Part shown: piece after piece, positions 9,459-19,558 of the stretch
Layout: each line of letters opens with the position of its first letter
Position numbering within the stretch: position 1 is the stretch's first letter
Source: Cyanophora paradoxa
Lineage: Eukaryota; Glaucocystophyceae; Cyanophorales; Cyanophoraceae
DNA: 64,000 nucleotides
Reading direction: 5' to 3'
Assembly: GCA_004431415.1 (NCBI GenBank)
Contig: QPMI01000218.1
Coordinates: 55,628 to 119,627 of the forward strand
The notes under the pieces: generated by a model
What the model saw: only the letters and a program-made list of their open reading frames with translations
Database searches by the model: none
Told to the model about the DNA's origin: nothing
Made by a program: the position numbers and the translations under genes

Positions 9459-10304
9459 TTAATCTGTTATCACTTCCAGCTGAAACGAGTATGAGAGACC
9501 GTTTATATCTGCAACAGAGCCCCGCCATTTTCGAAGCGATATTGTGAGACGATCTAAATCGAGTTGCGATGTGACATTTACGAAAGGGATGCTTGCGCTC
9601 GGTTCGTGGTAAAAGGAATATCTACCAAAGTCCGAGTTCATCTGAATTCGCAAAAGATAGGAGTCGTCGAAATTGTTCTGTCTCCCAGTAACCGCTGCGA
9701 ATTTGGTAAAAGGGCGGAGCTCTTCGATATCAAGGTAAATATATGGAATCGCATTAAAGTCGACCATTTTCGGGCATATAATCGCGTAGCGACTGGGGTA
9801 ATCTCTGAGTGGAACCGGCACTGGTTCTGGTGTGCTGGCGTAAACCACTCCGGGTTCTATGCCGAGACAATCACAGAACTCCTGGTCTGAGCTCTCTAAT
9901 GTAAAAGGGCTATTCGGAGATGAGAAAACGAAGCGGTTCGTAGACAGAGCGAGAGAATAGGAAACCGGGAAGAGACCGAGTGGATTAAAAGAACCGCCTG
10001 AAAAACCGAGTAAAGCATCACTGTTTAAAGCTCTCTCTTTCGGATATCGTTCGTTATCAGCATCGACGTAATAATAATCGTTTACGCTGGGAATCGGTGC
10101 TATCATTTTGGATGCGGGGATTACTGTGGGCTCTTCGTTCAAAAGCGTTATAGTTATTGTCTGTTCGGGCGGAACAACATAAGAGCTATTGGGAATCTCA
10201 GCGGATAGCACACGAAATCGTCGTACATTATTAAGGCGCGTTTTCAAGTGCAGCACGCCGTTTTCAAGGTCTCTACTGTCGCAATTTATTGTTATTCTTT
10301 TCAT
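9459..10304 (-). CDS. Minor capsid / penton-like virion protein 1, copy A
   Basis: 281 residues, starting MKRITINCDSRDLENGVLHL. The N-terminal pattern (I..DSRD followed by a strand, then V.R.RVLSAEIPNS) and the C-terminal one (LDRLTISLRKWRGSVADING) match a layout of minor capsid/penton-like proteins that I know from polinton-like and giant DNA viruses: an N-terminal DSRDR motif and a C-terminal LDRLTI..D..G...D.NG...F.LE motif. It shares both ends with the divergent gene at 10321, so the two are probably paralogues. The spacer between the two start codons is only 16 nt. A virion role is inferred from pattern and from adjacency to the major capsid gene. Confidence 0.6.
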   Translation of the reverse strand: MKRITINCDSRDLENGVLHLKTRLNNVRRFRVLSAEIPNSSYVVPPEQTITITLLNEEPTVIPASKMIAPIPSVNDYYYVDADNERYPKERALNSDALLGFSGGSFNPLGLFPVSYSLALSTNRFVFSSPNSPFTLESSDQEFCDCLGIEPGVVYASTPEPVPVPLRDYPSRYAIICPKMVDFNAIPYIYLDIEELRPFTKFAAVTGRQNNFDDSYLLRIQMNSDFGRYSFYHEPSASIPFVNVTSQLDLDRLTISLRKWRGSVADINGLSYSFQLEVITD

Positions 10305-10320
10305 AATCTATTATAGTAAG

Positions 10321-11247
10321 ATGAAAGAATACCTGAGCTTTTCGAGCGATGATCGCGATGAGGAGTTCATAGAGCCAAACAAGTATGTAGTGACATTACC
10401 CCGTCGCTATGACAACGTAAAATCGGTGCGCCTGGTGCAGGCAACGGTTCCCAATGTTCTTTCGACTGTGACGAACGATATCGATGCCACTGGTGCAACC
10501 ATCGAGCGCATGGAACTCTATTTCTCGGTCACAGCTTCGGATTCCGGATTCGTGACCATCACAATCCCCAAAGGATTTTACACCAAAGACGACCTTGCCG
10601 CAAAAGTCACAGAAAGACTCGAAGCAGCTCGCCTTTCAGATTTCGGTGGAAAATATATTAAATGCCGCTATAATACTACTTCAAAGATCTATGAGTTTTT
10701 CAGTGATAGTAACTTTTGGTTCAAGTTCTCCAAAGCTTCCCCTGAAACACTCAGAAAATCCAGTAATCGCAAAGCAATCGCTAAGAAACTCGCAATATTC
10801 GGTTTCAAAGATATTCAGCTATATGTTTACGAGACATTTACCCCTTTTGCAAGCGATACATTCCTTGTGTTTAATCCTGGGACGGGAACTGTGACACTCA
10901 ATCGACGCATTCGCGGCTATACTCGTGGAGATGAGACCCCGGCGGCGATGATCTGGCTATATATTGATGAATTTGCGCCGTTTATTCGCTCAGTCAACAA
11001 GCACGTCGATGGTTATTTCATGCGCATTCCAATCCCACAGGAACTCGAACATGGTGATATCTACCACTTCGACACGTCCACTACTGTGCCTCTCATTCGT
11101 GAATTCCGCGAATTAAAATCGTTCGACCGCTTGACGATTAAACTCATCGACCATGATGGTGCTCTCTTAGATTTCGGGGTTTGGGCGCATTATTTCACTT
11201 TTGAAATCGAAACCTACGACGCACCGCCCGAAATGAATTTCTACTAA
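10321..11247 (+). CDS. Minor capsid / penton-like virion protein 2, copy A (intact)
   Basis: 308 residues from ATG 10321 (MKEYLSFSSDDRDEEFIEPN). An upstream in-frame ATG at 10189 lies inside the divergent gene and is rejected. The SSDDRD..F..PN.YVV.L start, the NVKSVRLVQATVPN strand and the C-terminal FDRLTIKLIDHDGALLDFG are the same pattern as the 281-residue neighbour and fit the minor capsid/penton-like group. It is 47 nt upstream of the major capsid gene in the same direction. Copy B of this gene is frameshifted, so copy A is the functional candidate. Confidence 0.65.
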   Translation: MKEYLSFSSDDRDEEFIEPNKYVVTLPRRYDNVKSVRLVQATVPNVLSTVTNDIDATGATIERMELYFSVTASDSGFVTITIPKGFYTKDDLAAKVTERLEAARLSDFGGKYIKCRYNTTSKIYEFFSDSNFWFKFSKASPETLRKSSNRKAIAKKLAIFGFKDIQLYVYETFTPFASDTFLVFNPGTGTVTLNRRIRGYTRGDETPAAMIWLYIDEFAPFIRSVNKHVDGYFMRIPIPQELEHGDIYHFDTSTTVPLIREFRELKSFDRLTIKLIDHDGALLDFGVWAHYFTFEIETYDAPPEMNFY

Positions 11248-11256
11248 GCCCTTTAA

Positions 11257-11270
11257 ATTATTTTCTGATC
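11257..11270 (+). promoter_or_regulatory. Degenerate viral promoter motif before capsid gene, copy A
   Basis: ATTATTTTCTGATC lies 24 nt before the capsid ATG at 11295 and shares its first 11 bases with the ATTATTTTCTCCGG motif found upstream of other genes in the element. Its exact copy in block B is at 18149-18162. Confidence 0.4.
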
Positions 11271-11294
11271 CCAAAGATAAGAGAAGAAACGCTC

Positions 11295-12608
11295 ATGGAG
11301 ACTAACAGCCAATTCCAGCGCCCAACGCTGAAATCTATGCTCACCACCGATGACTACAAGGATTATTTCCTAAACAAGTCGCTGGTCATTGGAACGTCCT
11401 CTGGCACTAAGCCACTTCGAGTTCTGGTCGCCCCCGACACTGAGCCACCCAGCGCTCTCGGCAACCGAGTTGTCTTCAAAATCCCCCGCTACCATTTCCT
11501 GAATGGTCTCGCGCTGCAACTCGATCTTAACCCGATCACCCTCACTGATCTCACGAATGGTGTCGCTGGAACTACTGGCTACCTTCGCGTCATTGGATCG
11601 CTGATTAAGCGCATCGAAATCTCTCACGCTTCATTCCGCTATGTTGTCCCGGAGGATTTCGTCACCCAGTATTTTCTACTGATGACTGAACAGGGCGAAC
11701 TTGATAAGAAACTTCGCTATGTCGGTGGTCTTGTCGGAACCGCTGGTAACACTGTCGGTGGAACCTACGAAATCGATTTACCCTCTCCTTTCGAGAAGGC
11801 GATGTTCCCACTTTGCGCTCTGAACTCTGAGATCGTGGTCGAAATCGAATTCAAGGCGATTGGTGATGGTATCATTGAGGATGTAAACAATGTTGGCAAT
11901 ATTTCGGTCGTAAACAGTGGTGCTTCCCTTCAAGTGCTGAAACCCCGCATTATCTGCAAGGTCGTAAATGCCGATGAGGCGGTTGTATCTGAGACCATTG
12001 CCCGTGTTAAATCGACTGGTATCGCGATCCCCTACAACGAAATCGGTTTCCTACACACAGATTTCCAGCCGACCGCCTCCGGTTCGCGAGTCAATCTCTC
12101 GCAACTCACAGGTGCGGGTCTCATCCACACTCTCGTATTCTCTGTGCGCCAAAACGCGAAGACGAAGGTTAACAACGGAACTCTCTCGGTTCTGGCTCCT
12201 CGTGCACTCAGAACCAACGCCGTAAGCTTCTATGTGGAACTCAACAATAACCGCCTTTACTCCAATACTTCGCTTCCTCTCATGATTGCCGCGACCGAAC
12301 TTCAAGATAAATATGATGCGGCGATTTTCACCGAGAGCACAAGCTACCCGGCTCTCTCTGGCATTTACTTCGGTGCTGGAAACGGAAAGGCGTCGCTTCT
12401 CAACCAAGAGAACACGGGCTACATCGATGCCACAGGCACATCGGCGTTCGATCTGGTCTTCGAATTCAACGGTGTCACAGCCGGAGGAGTCGGTAATGAG
12501 GAGTGGTATGCGGGCTCCGCGTATCAGAAGATGCAAATTCAGTGCATTGCCCTCGCTCATAATATCATGATAATCGGAGCTGATGGTATTCGCAGAGTAA
12601 GTAGCTAA
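11295..12608 (+). CDS. Double-jelly-roll major capsid protein, copy A
   Basis: 437 residues with no low-complexity stretches. The sequence alternates beta-strand-like and loop segments along its whole length. It includes FKIPRYHFLNGLALQLDL near the start of the first barrel and the segment DLPSPFEKAMFPLCALNSEIVVEIEF at about residues 165-190, which resembles the LPF.F....LPL.AL.Y.EV.I.I.F stretch of double-jelly-roll capsid proteins of large and polinton-like DNA viruses. Size, neighbours (packaging ATPase directly downstream, two minor capsid genes upstream) and gene order all support this. The second copy at 18187 appears identical. Confidence 0.75.
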   Translation: METNSQFQRPTLKSMLTTDDYKDYFLNKSLVIGTSSGTKPLRVLVAPDTEPPSALGNRVVFKIPRYHFLNGLALQLDLNPITLTDLTNGVAGTTGYLRVIGSLIKRIEISHASFRYVVPEDFVTQYFLLMTEQGELDKKLRYVGGLVGTAGNTVGGTYEIDLPSPFEKAMFPLCALNSEIVVEIEFKAIGDGIIEDVNNVGNISVVNSGASLQVLKPRIICKVVNADEAVVSETIARVKSTGIAIPYNEIGFLHTDFQPTASGSRVNLSQLTGAGLIHTLVFSVRQNAKTKVNNGTLSVLAPRALRTNAVSFYVELNNNRLYSNTSLPLMIAATELQDKYDAAIFTESTSYPALSGIYFGAGNGKASLLNQENTGYIDATGTSAFDLVFEFNGVTAGGVGNEEWYAGSAYQKMQIQCIALAHNIMIIGADGIRRVSS

Positions 12609-12666
12609 GGAATTCGTGCGATTACCACAGTCAGTCTTATTTTTCTATTGTTTTTATAGTGAAAGA

Positions 12667-12885
12667 ATGCAAAAAGGGACGACGCCCATAGATCTCGAAG
12701 AATGGAACCCGAAACAGAGGGTGAAACTTCCCGCACGATTTCTCCTATTGGCGAAAACCAATTGTGGTAAATCGGTATTCTTAAAGTGGCTGATCAAAGA
12801 ACCTTGGAGGGGAAACAAATGGTGTCTCAAATGTGAAATTAAAATTCGCTGGAACCGCTGCAAGGTATCTATATGTTGTTGCTGA
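12667..12885 (+). pseudogene. Packaging ATPase, truncated copy A
   Basis: The first 45-46 codons match the complete ATPase at 19559, including the P-loop AKTNCGKS. At 12802 the sequence switches to the inside of the anchored fibre gene in the wrong orientation and frame, and the frame ends at 12885. The Walker B part is missing, so this copy cannot be functional. It marks the junction of the tandem duplication. Confidence 0.85.
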
Positions 12886-14808
12886 TATCTCGGATGCCTG
12901 GAATACTTTGCTTCCCCTCTGCACTACATTACTGGTGTCTTTCACATTGTGATAGGATATACTGGGAGTCGGGGAGAGCACCAACGAAATAGCATCTGGT
13001 AAATCAGACTTTGTAATATACAGCTCTTTAAGATACTCCTTTTTGAAAGGGGCGGTCAGATCTCCAATAGTAGCCGATGACCCTGCGACCACAATATTAC
13101 AGGTGTTTGCATTCAAAGTATAAACTGTGTTCCACCTCAAAGAATTCGCCCCAAGATCGAAATTCTGTGAGAAGGGCACGATATTGCTACCTTGTAAATC
13201 TCGGTAAACCTTCACTCTGGGTTTGCTATCGAATTCAGGGGTGATATAATTGATGTTAAGAGTGAAACTAATAGTAGCTTCGGAACTCAATGAGTTGTTT
13301 CGGATGATAAGTAAATTGTATGTCTCGTTAATGACAAACGAAACCTGAAACCCTGTGGAGGTGACATTTTGGATAAATGCTTTATTAGATTCATTATTGT
13401 TATAGATAGGATTATAATAAGTAGTGTGATCCACCAATGAAACAGTGGGTATATTCGTCTCGAAACCTGTGACACCCAACTGATCCCAAGTGAATGTATA
13501 TGTAGGTTTGCCTACGTAAGCGACATAGACCCCATTTGCGAGCTGCTGAGGGTATCCCTCGACAGTGTAGGTCTCAGTTTGCGAAACCGAGCGGGAAAGG
13601 TTACTATTATAGTCGGTGTAGCTGATCAGTGCATTATCATTGGTAAGAATCTGATTAGGTCGGAGTGAGTGATTTAATGGAAGGATTAAATTGGAGGCAA
13701 ACATGGAAACTCCATGCACCTCTGACCATCTCAGATTCGAGAGACCAATTCGGTATGCGTTATCAATAGAAGGGTAAATGTTCCTTTTTGAGAGAATATG
13801 AGCCAGAGAAATTGCCAGCGCTCCATCTGCTGCAAACAGAGCATTAATTTCCGACTGCAAAGCGGCTATTTCGGTGGTGTGGGTCGTGAGGGTTCCATCC
13901 TGGCTGGAATCTTTGGTGTTCTTGCTCCTCTCGAACTCCAAAAACGCCTTTACGATGTCCTTGCCTAAAAGATCGTTTATATTGTCTCTGGTAATGTAAA
14001 CATGATCTGTTCTCAGTGCCTGTTTCTCTGTGGTAAAAGCCGGAATCTCCTCTGCAAATGATATAGTCGTTTTATCAAGTGCTAAGGATCTCACATTCGG
14101 AGCATTGGCGCCAATTATATCCACAACGTTCCCATTTTCGACAATTTCTAAGGTCGGTTTCGCGGGGTCTAATGTGAAAACACCCTCTGTTATCTGGGGA
14201 ACCGATTCGCTCTTCTGAATCACAAAGGATTCGATGTTTAGGTTACAGGTTGCGACATTGGTGGCGAAAAACGACTCGGAGTTGAGCGAGTTTACATTTA
14301 GGGTATCCGTAGTGATGTTACTTGCTGTAATGTTACTCGTCGTAAGATTACCTGCTGAGAGATCATGGACGACCTCTACCTTTGTTTTCCGTGTGGATAC
14401 TCCCGCTATAAGTGTGCTATTATCCACGATTCTCATAGCTGCATTTTGGAAACCGCTCTCATCTTGAATGAAGAAGTTTAAGCGACCTCTATCGAATGCT
14501 TTTGGGATGTTCCTACGATTATATCGCACCGTTTTCGGTAGCTGGCGGGTTGCCTGAATGCTGGCGACTCTGTTTCGTTCGTTATCATCAAGTAAAAAGT
14601 CGATTCCAAGTTTATGATCCCCTTTCTCGACGTTCATTAACTGCAAAGCTGCGGGTCTGCTCGGTGTCCCACTGACTGGATCTTCGCGGTCTGCATTGTA
14701 GTTTATTCTCAGAGACCCGCGAATTTCAGTGTTTACCTGATCAGTGTCCTCTATCTGAGTGGTCGAATTAATAACTCGTGCATCTGGTCGCGGATTCAGG
14801 AACGACAT
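12781..14808 (-). pseudogene. Anchored fibre protein, truncated copy B
   Basis: Starts at the ATG at 14808, equivalent to 7916, and reads the same N-terminal 668 or so residues as copy A. At the duplication junction (12804) it runs into reversed ATPase sequence and stops at 12781 after a few unrelated residues. It therefore lacks the C-terminal half, the Pro/Asp-rich stalk and the membrane anchor. If translated it would be an unanchored shaft fragment. Confidence 0.85.
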
Positions 14809-14851
14809 CCTCTTTATAAACAAAGAAGATATATAAGAAGTATATAAGATA

Positions 14852-16081
14852 ATGAAGACCGTTCTCGCTTTGAGTGGAGGGGGGTCGCGCGGAATAATCG
14901 AGGCTGCTATACTGGCACAGATTGAAGCCCAAACCGGTAAACGAATCCAACAGCTATTCGACTGCTTTGCGGGAACATCCACAGGTGGATTAATCGCGCT
15001 CCTATTGAATATCAAGGGAACCGATGGCGCCCCTAAATATACTGCCACTGATATTCTGGCGCTCTACAAAGCGAAACTACCGCTGATTTTCGCGAATCCA
15101 CGAGTGCTTACATCGATTGTACAGCGCCCAAAGTACGAAGCCACTAACTTAGAAGCTGTGGCTCTGGATCTCTGCGGCTCGGCGACTATGGCGGATCTCT
15201 ATAAACCCACCATCGTGACTGCGTTCGACACGGTTCAAATGTCCCCCGTTTTTATTTCAAGCAACGATGAAGATATTAATGGGATGCTTGTGCGCGATGC
15301 TGCAAGGGCTACCTCGGCTGCTCCGACCTATTTCGAGCCGAAACAAGTCACAGTCGCCGGAAGAACATATTGTTTAATCGATGGTTGCATGAGTGGAAAT
15401 AATTCGCCCGGGGTTTGCGGCTACACATTCGCCCGCACTTTATTCGGAAACTCTTGCGAGGAGGAGCTTATCGTGGTCTCGATTACGGCGGGTCACGTCC
15501 AAGACTCTGATAAGGCGACATCTGGATATTCGTACGACACTATGAAAAATTGGGGGATCGTGCAATGGATGCTAAGCGCCACAGGATCGCCAATTCTCAG
15601 CATGTTCTTAGAGTCGAGTGATCTAAACGCCCACGTAAAGCTACTGGAACTTTTACCCAGAAACGATGATCAGAATTACGATCGCTACTATAAGCTGAGC
15701 GTTCCTTTACCGAAAGATAAAATGACCCTCGATACTATCACAACGAGTCACCTGCAATATTTGGAAACGGAAGCGCTCGCGTTTGTTTCCGCACAGCAAA
15801 CGTATTTTAATGCGATGTATTCAGTGCTGACGATGAATATCTCAGAGGGCGATGTTCCCATAATTAATCTGTCCGGGTGCACAGATGTAAGCGCACCCCG
15901 GAGTCTAACTGGGTGCCGCTCGATAATAGCGCCTTTATTGCGGAATTTGGCACAGCTTCTGATGCCCGCTGGTCAAATGCTACGGGATGGGTGGGATTTA
16001 CAAACCCGCCGCAAGGTAGTAGGTCGGGAGGCAATTACTTACGCATCGATTTCCCGCGTCTGTTTATGCTTTCCTCTATAA
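14852..16081 (+). CDS. Patatin-like phospholipase, copy B
   Basis: Appears identical to the copy at 7960, with SGGGSRG, GTSTGG and IDGC motifs intact. It has the same frame change relative to the discoidin-like tail around the CCCC at 15895-15898. The presence of the same offset in both copies means either that it predates the duplication or that the same systematic read error affected both. Confidence 0.85.
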   Translation: MKTVLALSGGGSRGIIEAAILAQIEAQTGKRIQQLFDCFAGTSTGGLIALLLNIKGTDGAPKYTATDILALYKAKLPLIFANPRVLTSIVQRPKYEATNLEAVALDLCGSATMADLYKPTIVTAFDTVQMSPVFISSNDEDINGMLVRDAARATSAAPTYFEPKQVTVAGRTYCLIDGCMSGNNSPGVCGYTFARTLFGNSCEEELIVVSITAGHVQDSDKATSGYSYDTMKNWGIVQWMLSATGSPILSMFLESSDLNAHVKLLELLPRNDDQNYDRYYKLSVPLPKDKMTLDTITTSHLQYLETEALAFVSAQQTYFNAMYSVLTMNISEGDVPIINLSGCTDVSAPRSLTGCRSIIAPLLRNLAQLLMPAGQMLRDGWDLQTRRKVVGREAITYASISRVCLCFPL

Positions 16082-16344
16082 AAATGAAGCCGGCTGCGAA
16101 TGGAAACTACATTAAAACGTTTGAGATCGATTACCAATTAACTCCGGGAGTTTCTGCGCTTGTCACATACACAGAAGCCGGCGCGACGAGAGTGTTTACC
16201 AATGCAAATCAAATAGCCGGAAGTGCCGATCCTGACGAACATTTCTTAGCGAACCCGAGATCTATTAGAACCCTCGTAATCTGGGTGCTCACGACGAACG
16301 TAGCTTCGGCATGCCGAATAGATTTCGAGGGCTACTACGTGTGA
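15868..16344 (+). CDS. Discoidin-like (F5/8 C-type) tail of the lipase, copy B
   Basis: In this copy the discoidin-like frame is open to a natural stop at 16342-16344 and ends RIDFEGYYV. No ATG precedes the domain (only GTG at 15877), so it is probably expressed as the C-terminus of the lipase by frameshifting, or the apparent frame change is an artefact. Such domains bind carbohydrates or lipid head groups and could target the lipase to membranes or to the capsid. Confidence 0.5.
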   Translation, partial: SVRVHRCKRTPESNWVPLDNSAFIAEFGTASDARWSNATGWVGFTNPPQGSRSGGNYLRIDFPRLFMLSSIKMKPAANGNYIKTFEIDYQLTPGVSALVTYTEAGATRVFTNANQIAGSADPDEHFLANPRSIRTLVIWVLTTNVASACRIDFEGYYV

Positions 16345-16351
16345 ACAGCGC

Positions 16352-17197
16352 TTAATCTGTTATCACTTCCAGCTGAAACGAGTATGAGAGACCGTTTATA
16401 TCTGCAACAGAGCCCCGCCATTTTCGAAGCGATATTGTGAGACGATCTAAATCGAGTTGCGATGTGACATTTACGAAAGGGATGCTTGCGCTCGGTTCGT
16501 GGTAAAAGGAATATCTACCAAAGTCCGAGTTCATCTGAATTCGCAAAAGATAGGAGTCGTCGAAATTGTTCTGTCTCCCAGTAACCGCTGCGAATTTGGT
16601 AAAAGGGCGGAGCTCTTCGATATCAAGGTAAATATATGGAATCGCATTAAAGTCGACCATTTTCGGGCATATAATCGCGTAGCGACTGGGGTAATCTCTG
16701 AGTGGAACCGGCACTGGTTCTGGTGTGCTGGCGTAAACCACTCCGGGTTCTATGCCGAGACAATCACAGAACTCCTGGTCTGAGCTCTCTAATGTAAAAG
16801 GGCTATTCGGAGATGAGAAAACGAAGCGGTTCGTAGACAGAGCGAGAGAATAGGAAACCGGGAAGAGACCGAGTGGATTAAAAGAACCGCCTGAAAAACC
16901 GAGTAAAGCATCACTGTTTAAAGCTCTCTCTTTCGGATATCGTTCGTTATCAGCATCGACGTAATAATAATCGTTTACGCTGGGAATCGGTGCTATCATT
17001 TTGGATGCGGGGATTACTGTGGGCTCTTCGTTCAAAAGCGTTATAGTTATTGTCTGTTCGGGCGGAACAACATAAGAGCTATTGGGAATCTCAGCGGATA
17101 GCACACGAAATCGTCGTACATTATTAAGGCGCGTTTTCAAGTGCAGCACGCCGTTTTCAAGGTCTCTACTGTCGCAATTTATTGTTATTCTTTTCAT
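16352..17197 (-). CDS. Minor capsid / penton-like virion protein 1, copy B
   Basis: 281 residues, apparently identical to the copy at 9459, with the same divergent arrangement and a 16-nt spacer to the next gene. It carries the INCDSRD start and LDRLTI end. Confidence 0.6.
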   Translation of the reverse strand: MKRITINCDSRDLENGVLHLKTRLNNVRRFRVLSAEIPNSSYVVPPEQTITITLLNEEPTVIPASKMIAPIPSVNDYYYVDADNERYPKERALNSDALLGFSGGSFNPLGLFPVSYSLALSTNRFVFSSPNSPFTLESSDQEFCDCLGIEPGVVYASTPEPVPVPLRDYPSRYAIICPKMVDFNAIPYIYLDIEELRPFTKFAAVTGRQNNFDDSYLLRIQMNSDFGRYSFYHEPSASIPFVNVTSQLDLDRLTISLRKWRGSVADINGLSYSFQLEVITD

Positions 17198-17213
17198 AAT
17201 CTATTATAGTAAG

Positions 17214-18139
17214 ATGAAAGAATACCTGAGCTTTTCGAGCGATGATCGCGATGAGGAGTTCATAGAGCCAAACAAGTATGTAGTGACATTACCCCGTCGC
17301 TATGACAACGTAAAATCGGTGCGCCTGGTGCAGGCAACGGTTCCCAATGTTCTTTCGACTGTGACGAACGATATCGATGCCACTGGTGCAACCATCGAGC
17401 GCATGGAACTCTATTTCTCGGTCACAGCTTCGGATTCCGGATTCGTGACCATCACAATCCCCAAAGGATTTTACACCAAAGACGACCTTGCCGCAAAAGT
17501 CACAGAAAGACTCGAAGCAGCTCGCCTTTCAGATTTCGGTGGAAAATATATTAAATGCCGCTATAATACTACTTCAAAGATCTATGAGTTTTTCAGTGAT
17601 AGTAACTTTTGGTTCAAGTTCTCCAAAGCTTCCCCTGAAACACTCAGAAAATCCAGTAATCGCAAAGCAATCGCTAAGAAACTCGCAATATTCGGTTTCA
17701 AAGATATTCAGCTATATGTTTACGAGACATTTACCCCTTTTGCAAGCGATACATTCCTTGTGTTTAATCCTGGACGGGAACTGTGACACTCAATCGACGC
17801 ATTCGCGGCTATACTCGTGGAGATGAGACCCCGGCGGCGATGATCTGGCTATATATTGATGAATTTGCGCCGTTTATTCGCTCAGTCAACAAGCACGTCG
17901 ATGGTTATTTCATGCGCATTCCAATCCCACAGGAACTCGAACATGGTGATATCTACCACTTCGACACGTCCACTACTGTGCCTCTCATTCGTGAATTCCG
18001 CGAATTAAAATCGTTCGACCGCTTGACGATTAAACTCATCGACCATGATGGTGCTCTCTTAGATTTCGGGGTTTGGGCGCATTATTTCACTTTTGAAATC
18101 GAAACCTACGACGCACCGCCCGAAATGAATTTCTACTAA
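17214..18139 (+). pseudogene. Minor capsid / penton-like virion protein 2, copy B, frameshifted
   Basis: Same gene as 10321-11247 but with one G missing in the short G run near 17774 (CCTGGACGGG versus CCTGGGACGGG). The N-terminal part stops at 17786. The C-terminal 118 residues, including FDRLTIKLIDHDG, remain open in the next frame to 18139. The break lies in a homopolymer, so it may be a sequencing error or a real inactivation after duplication. Confidence 0.8.
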
Positions 18140-18186
18140 GCCCTTTAAATTATTTTCTGATCCCAAAGATAAGAGAAGAAACGCTC

Positions 18187-19500
18187 ATGGAGACTAACAG
18201 CCAATTCCAGCGCCCAACGCTGAAATCTATGCTCACCACCGATGACTACAAGGATTATTTCCTAAACAAGTCGCTGGTCATTGGAACGTCCTCTGGCACT
18301 AAGCCACTTCGAGTTCTGGTCGCCCCCGACACTGAGCCACCCAGCGCTCTCGGCAACCGAGTTGTCTTCAAAATCCCCCGCTACCATTTCCTGAATGGTC
18401 TCGCGCTGCAACTCGATCTTAACCCGATCACCCTCACTGATCTCACGAATGGTGTCGCTGGAACTACTGGCTACCTTCGCGTCATTGGATCGCTGATTAA
18501 GCGCATCGAAATCTCTCACGCTTCATTCCGCTATGTTGTCCCGGAGGATTTCGTCACCCAGTATTTTCTACTGATGACTGAACAGGGCGAACTTGATAAG
18601 AAACTTCGCTATGTCGGTGGTCTTGTCGGAACCGCTGGTAACACTGTCGGTGGAACCTACGAAATCGATTTACCCTCTCCTTTCGAGAAGGCGATGTTCC
18701 CACTTTGCGCTCTGAACTCTGAGATCGTGGTCGAAATCGAATTCAAGGCGATTGGTGATGGTATCATTGAGGATGTAAACAATGTTGGCAATATTTCGGT
18801 CGTAAACAGTGGTGCTTCCCTTCAAGTGCTGAAACCCCGCATTATCTGCAAGGTCGTAAATGCCGATGAGGCGGTTGTATCTGAGACCATTGCCCGTGTT
18901 AAATCGACTGGTATCGCGATCCCCTACAACGAAATCGGTTTCCTACACACAGATTTCCAGCCGACCGCCTCCGGTTCGCGAGTCAATCTCTCGCAACTCA
19001 CAGGTGCGGGTCTCATCCACACTCTCGTATTCTCTGTGCGCCAAAACGCGAAGACGAAGGTTAACAACGGAACTCTCTCGGTTCTGGCTCCTCGTGCACT
19101 CAGAACCAACGCCGTAAGCTTCTATGTGGAACTCAACAATAACCGCCTTTACTCCAATACTTCGCTTCCTCTCATGATTGCCGCGACCGAACTTCAAGAT
19201 AAATATGATGCGGCGATTTTCACCGAGAGCACAAGCTACCCGGCTCTCTCTGGCATTTACTTCGGTGCTGGAAACGGAAAGGCGTCGCTTCTCAACCAAG
19301 AGAACACGGGCTACATCGATGCCACAGGCACATCGGCGTTCGATCTGGTCTTCGAATTCAACGGTGTCACAGCCGGAGGAGTCGGTAATGAGGAGTGGTA
19401 TGCGGGCTCCGCGTATCAGAAGATGCAAATTCAGTGCATTGCCCTCGCTCATAATATCATGATAATCGGAGCTGATGGTATTCGCAGAGTAAGTAGCTAA
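18187..19500 (+). CDS. Double-jelly-roll major capsid protein, copy B
   Basis: 437 residues, apparently identical to copy A. It is followed by the complete packaging ATPase gene, so this copy sits in what is probably the ancestral gene order. The upstream promoter-like motif is also conserved. Confidence 0.75.
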   Translation: METNSQFQRPTLKSMLTTDDYKDYFLNKSLVIGTSSGTKPLRVLVAPDTEPPSALGNRVVFKIPRYHFLNGLALQLDLNPITLTDLTNGVAGTTGYLRVIGSLIKRIEISHASFRYVVPEDFVTQYFLLMTEQGELDKKLRYVGGLVGTAGNTVGGTYEIDLPSPFEKAMFPLCALNSEIVVEIEFKAIGDGIIEDVNNVGNISVVNSGASLQVLKPRIICKVVNADEAVVSETIARVKSTGIAIPYNEIGFLHTDFQPTASGSRVNLSQLTGAGLIHTLVFSVRQNAKTKVNNGTLSVLAPRALRTNAVSFYVELNNNRLYSNTSLPLMIAATELQDKYDAAIFTESTSYPALSGIYFGAGNGKASLLNQENTGYIDATGTSAFDLVFEFNGVTAGGVGNEEWYAGSAYQKMQIQCIALAHNIMIIGADGIRRVSS

Positions 19501-19558
19501 GGAATTCGTGCGATTACCACAGTCAGTCTTATTTTTCTATTGTTTTTATAGTGAAAGA

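Larger units (their letters stand above)
5912..12802 (+). repeat. Tandem 6.9-kb duplication, copy A
   Basis: The block from the middle of the anchored fibre gene to codon 46 of the packaging ATPase recurs at an offset of 6,892 bp (for example lipase starts at 7960 and 14852, capsid starts at 11295 and 18187). By eye the copies are almost identical. I saw two single-base differences, both in short C or G runs: near 9362 versus 16255, and near 10881 versus 17774. The copies abut at 12802/12804 with one unexplained base (C at 12803). This can be a real end-joined tandem duplication or an assembly artefact. Confidence 0.9.
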
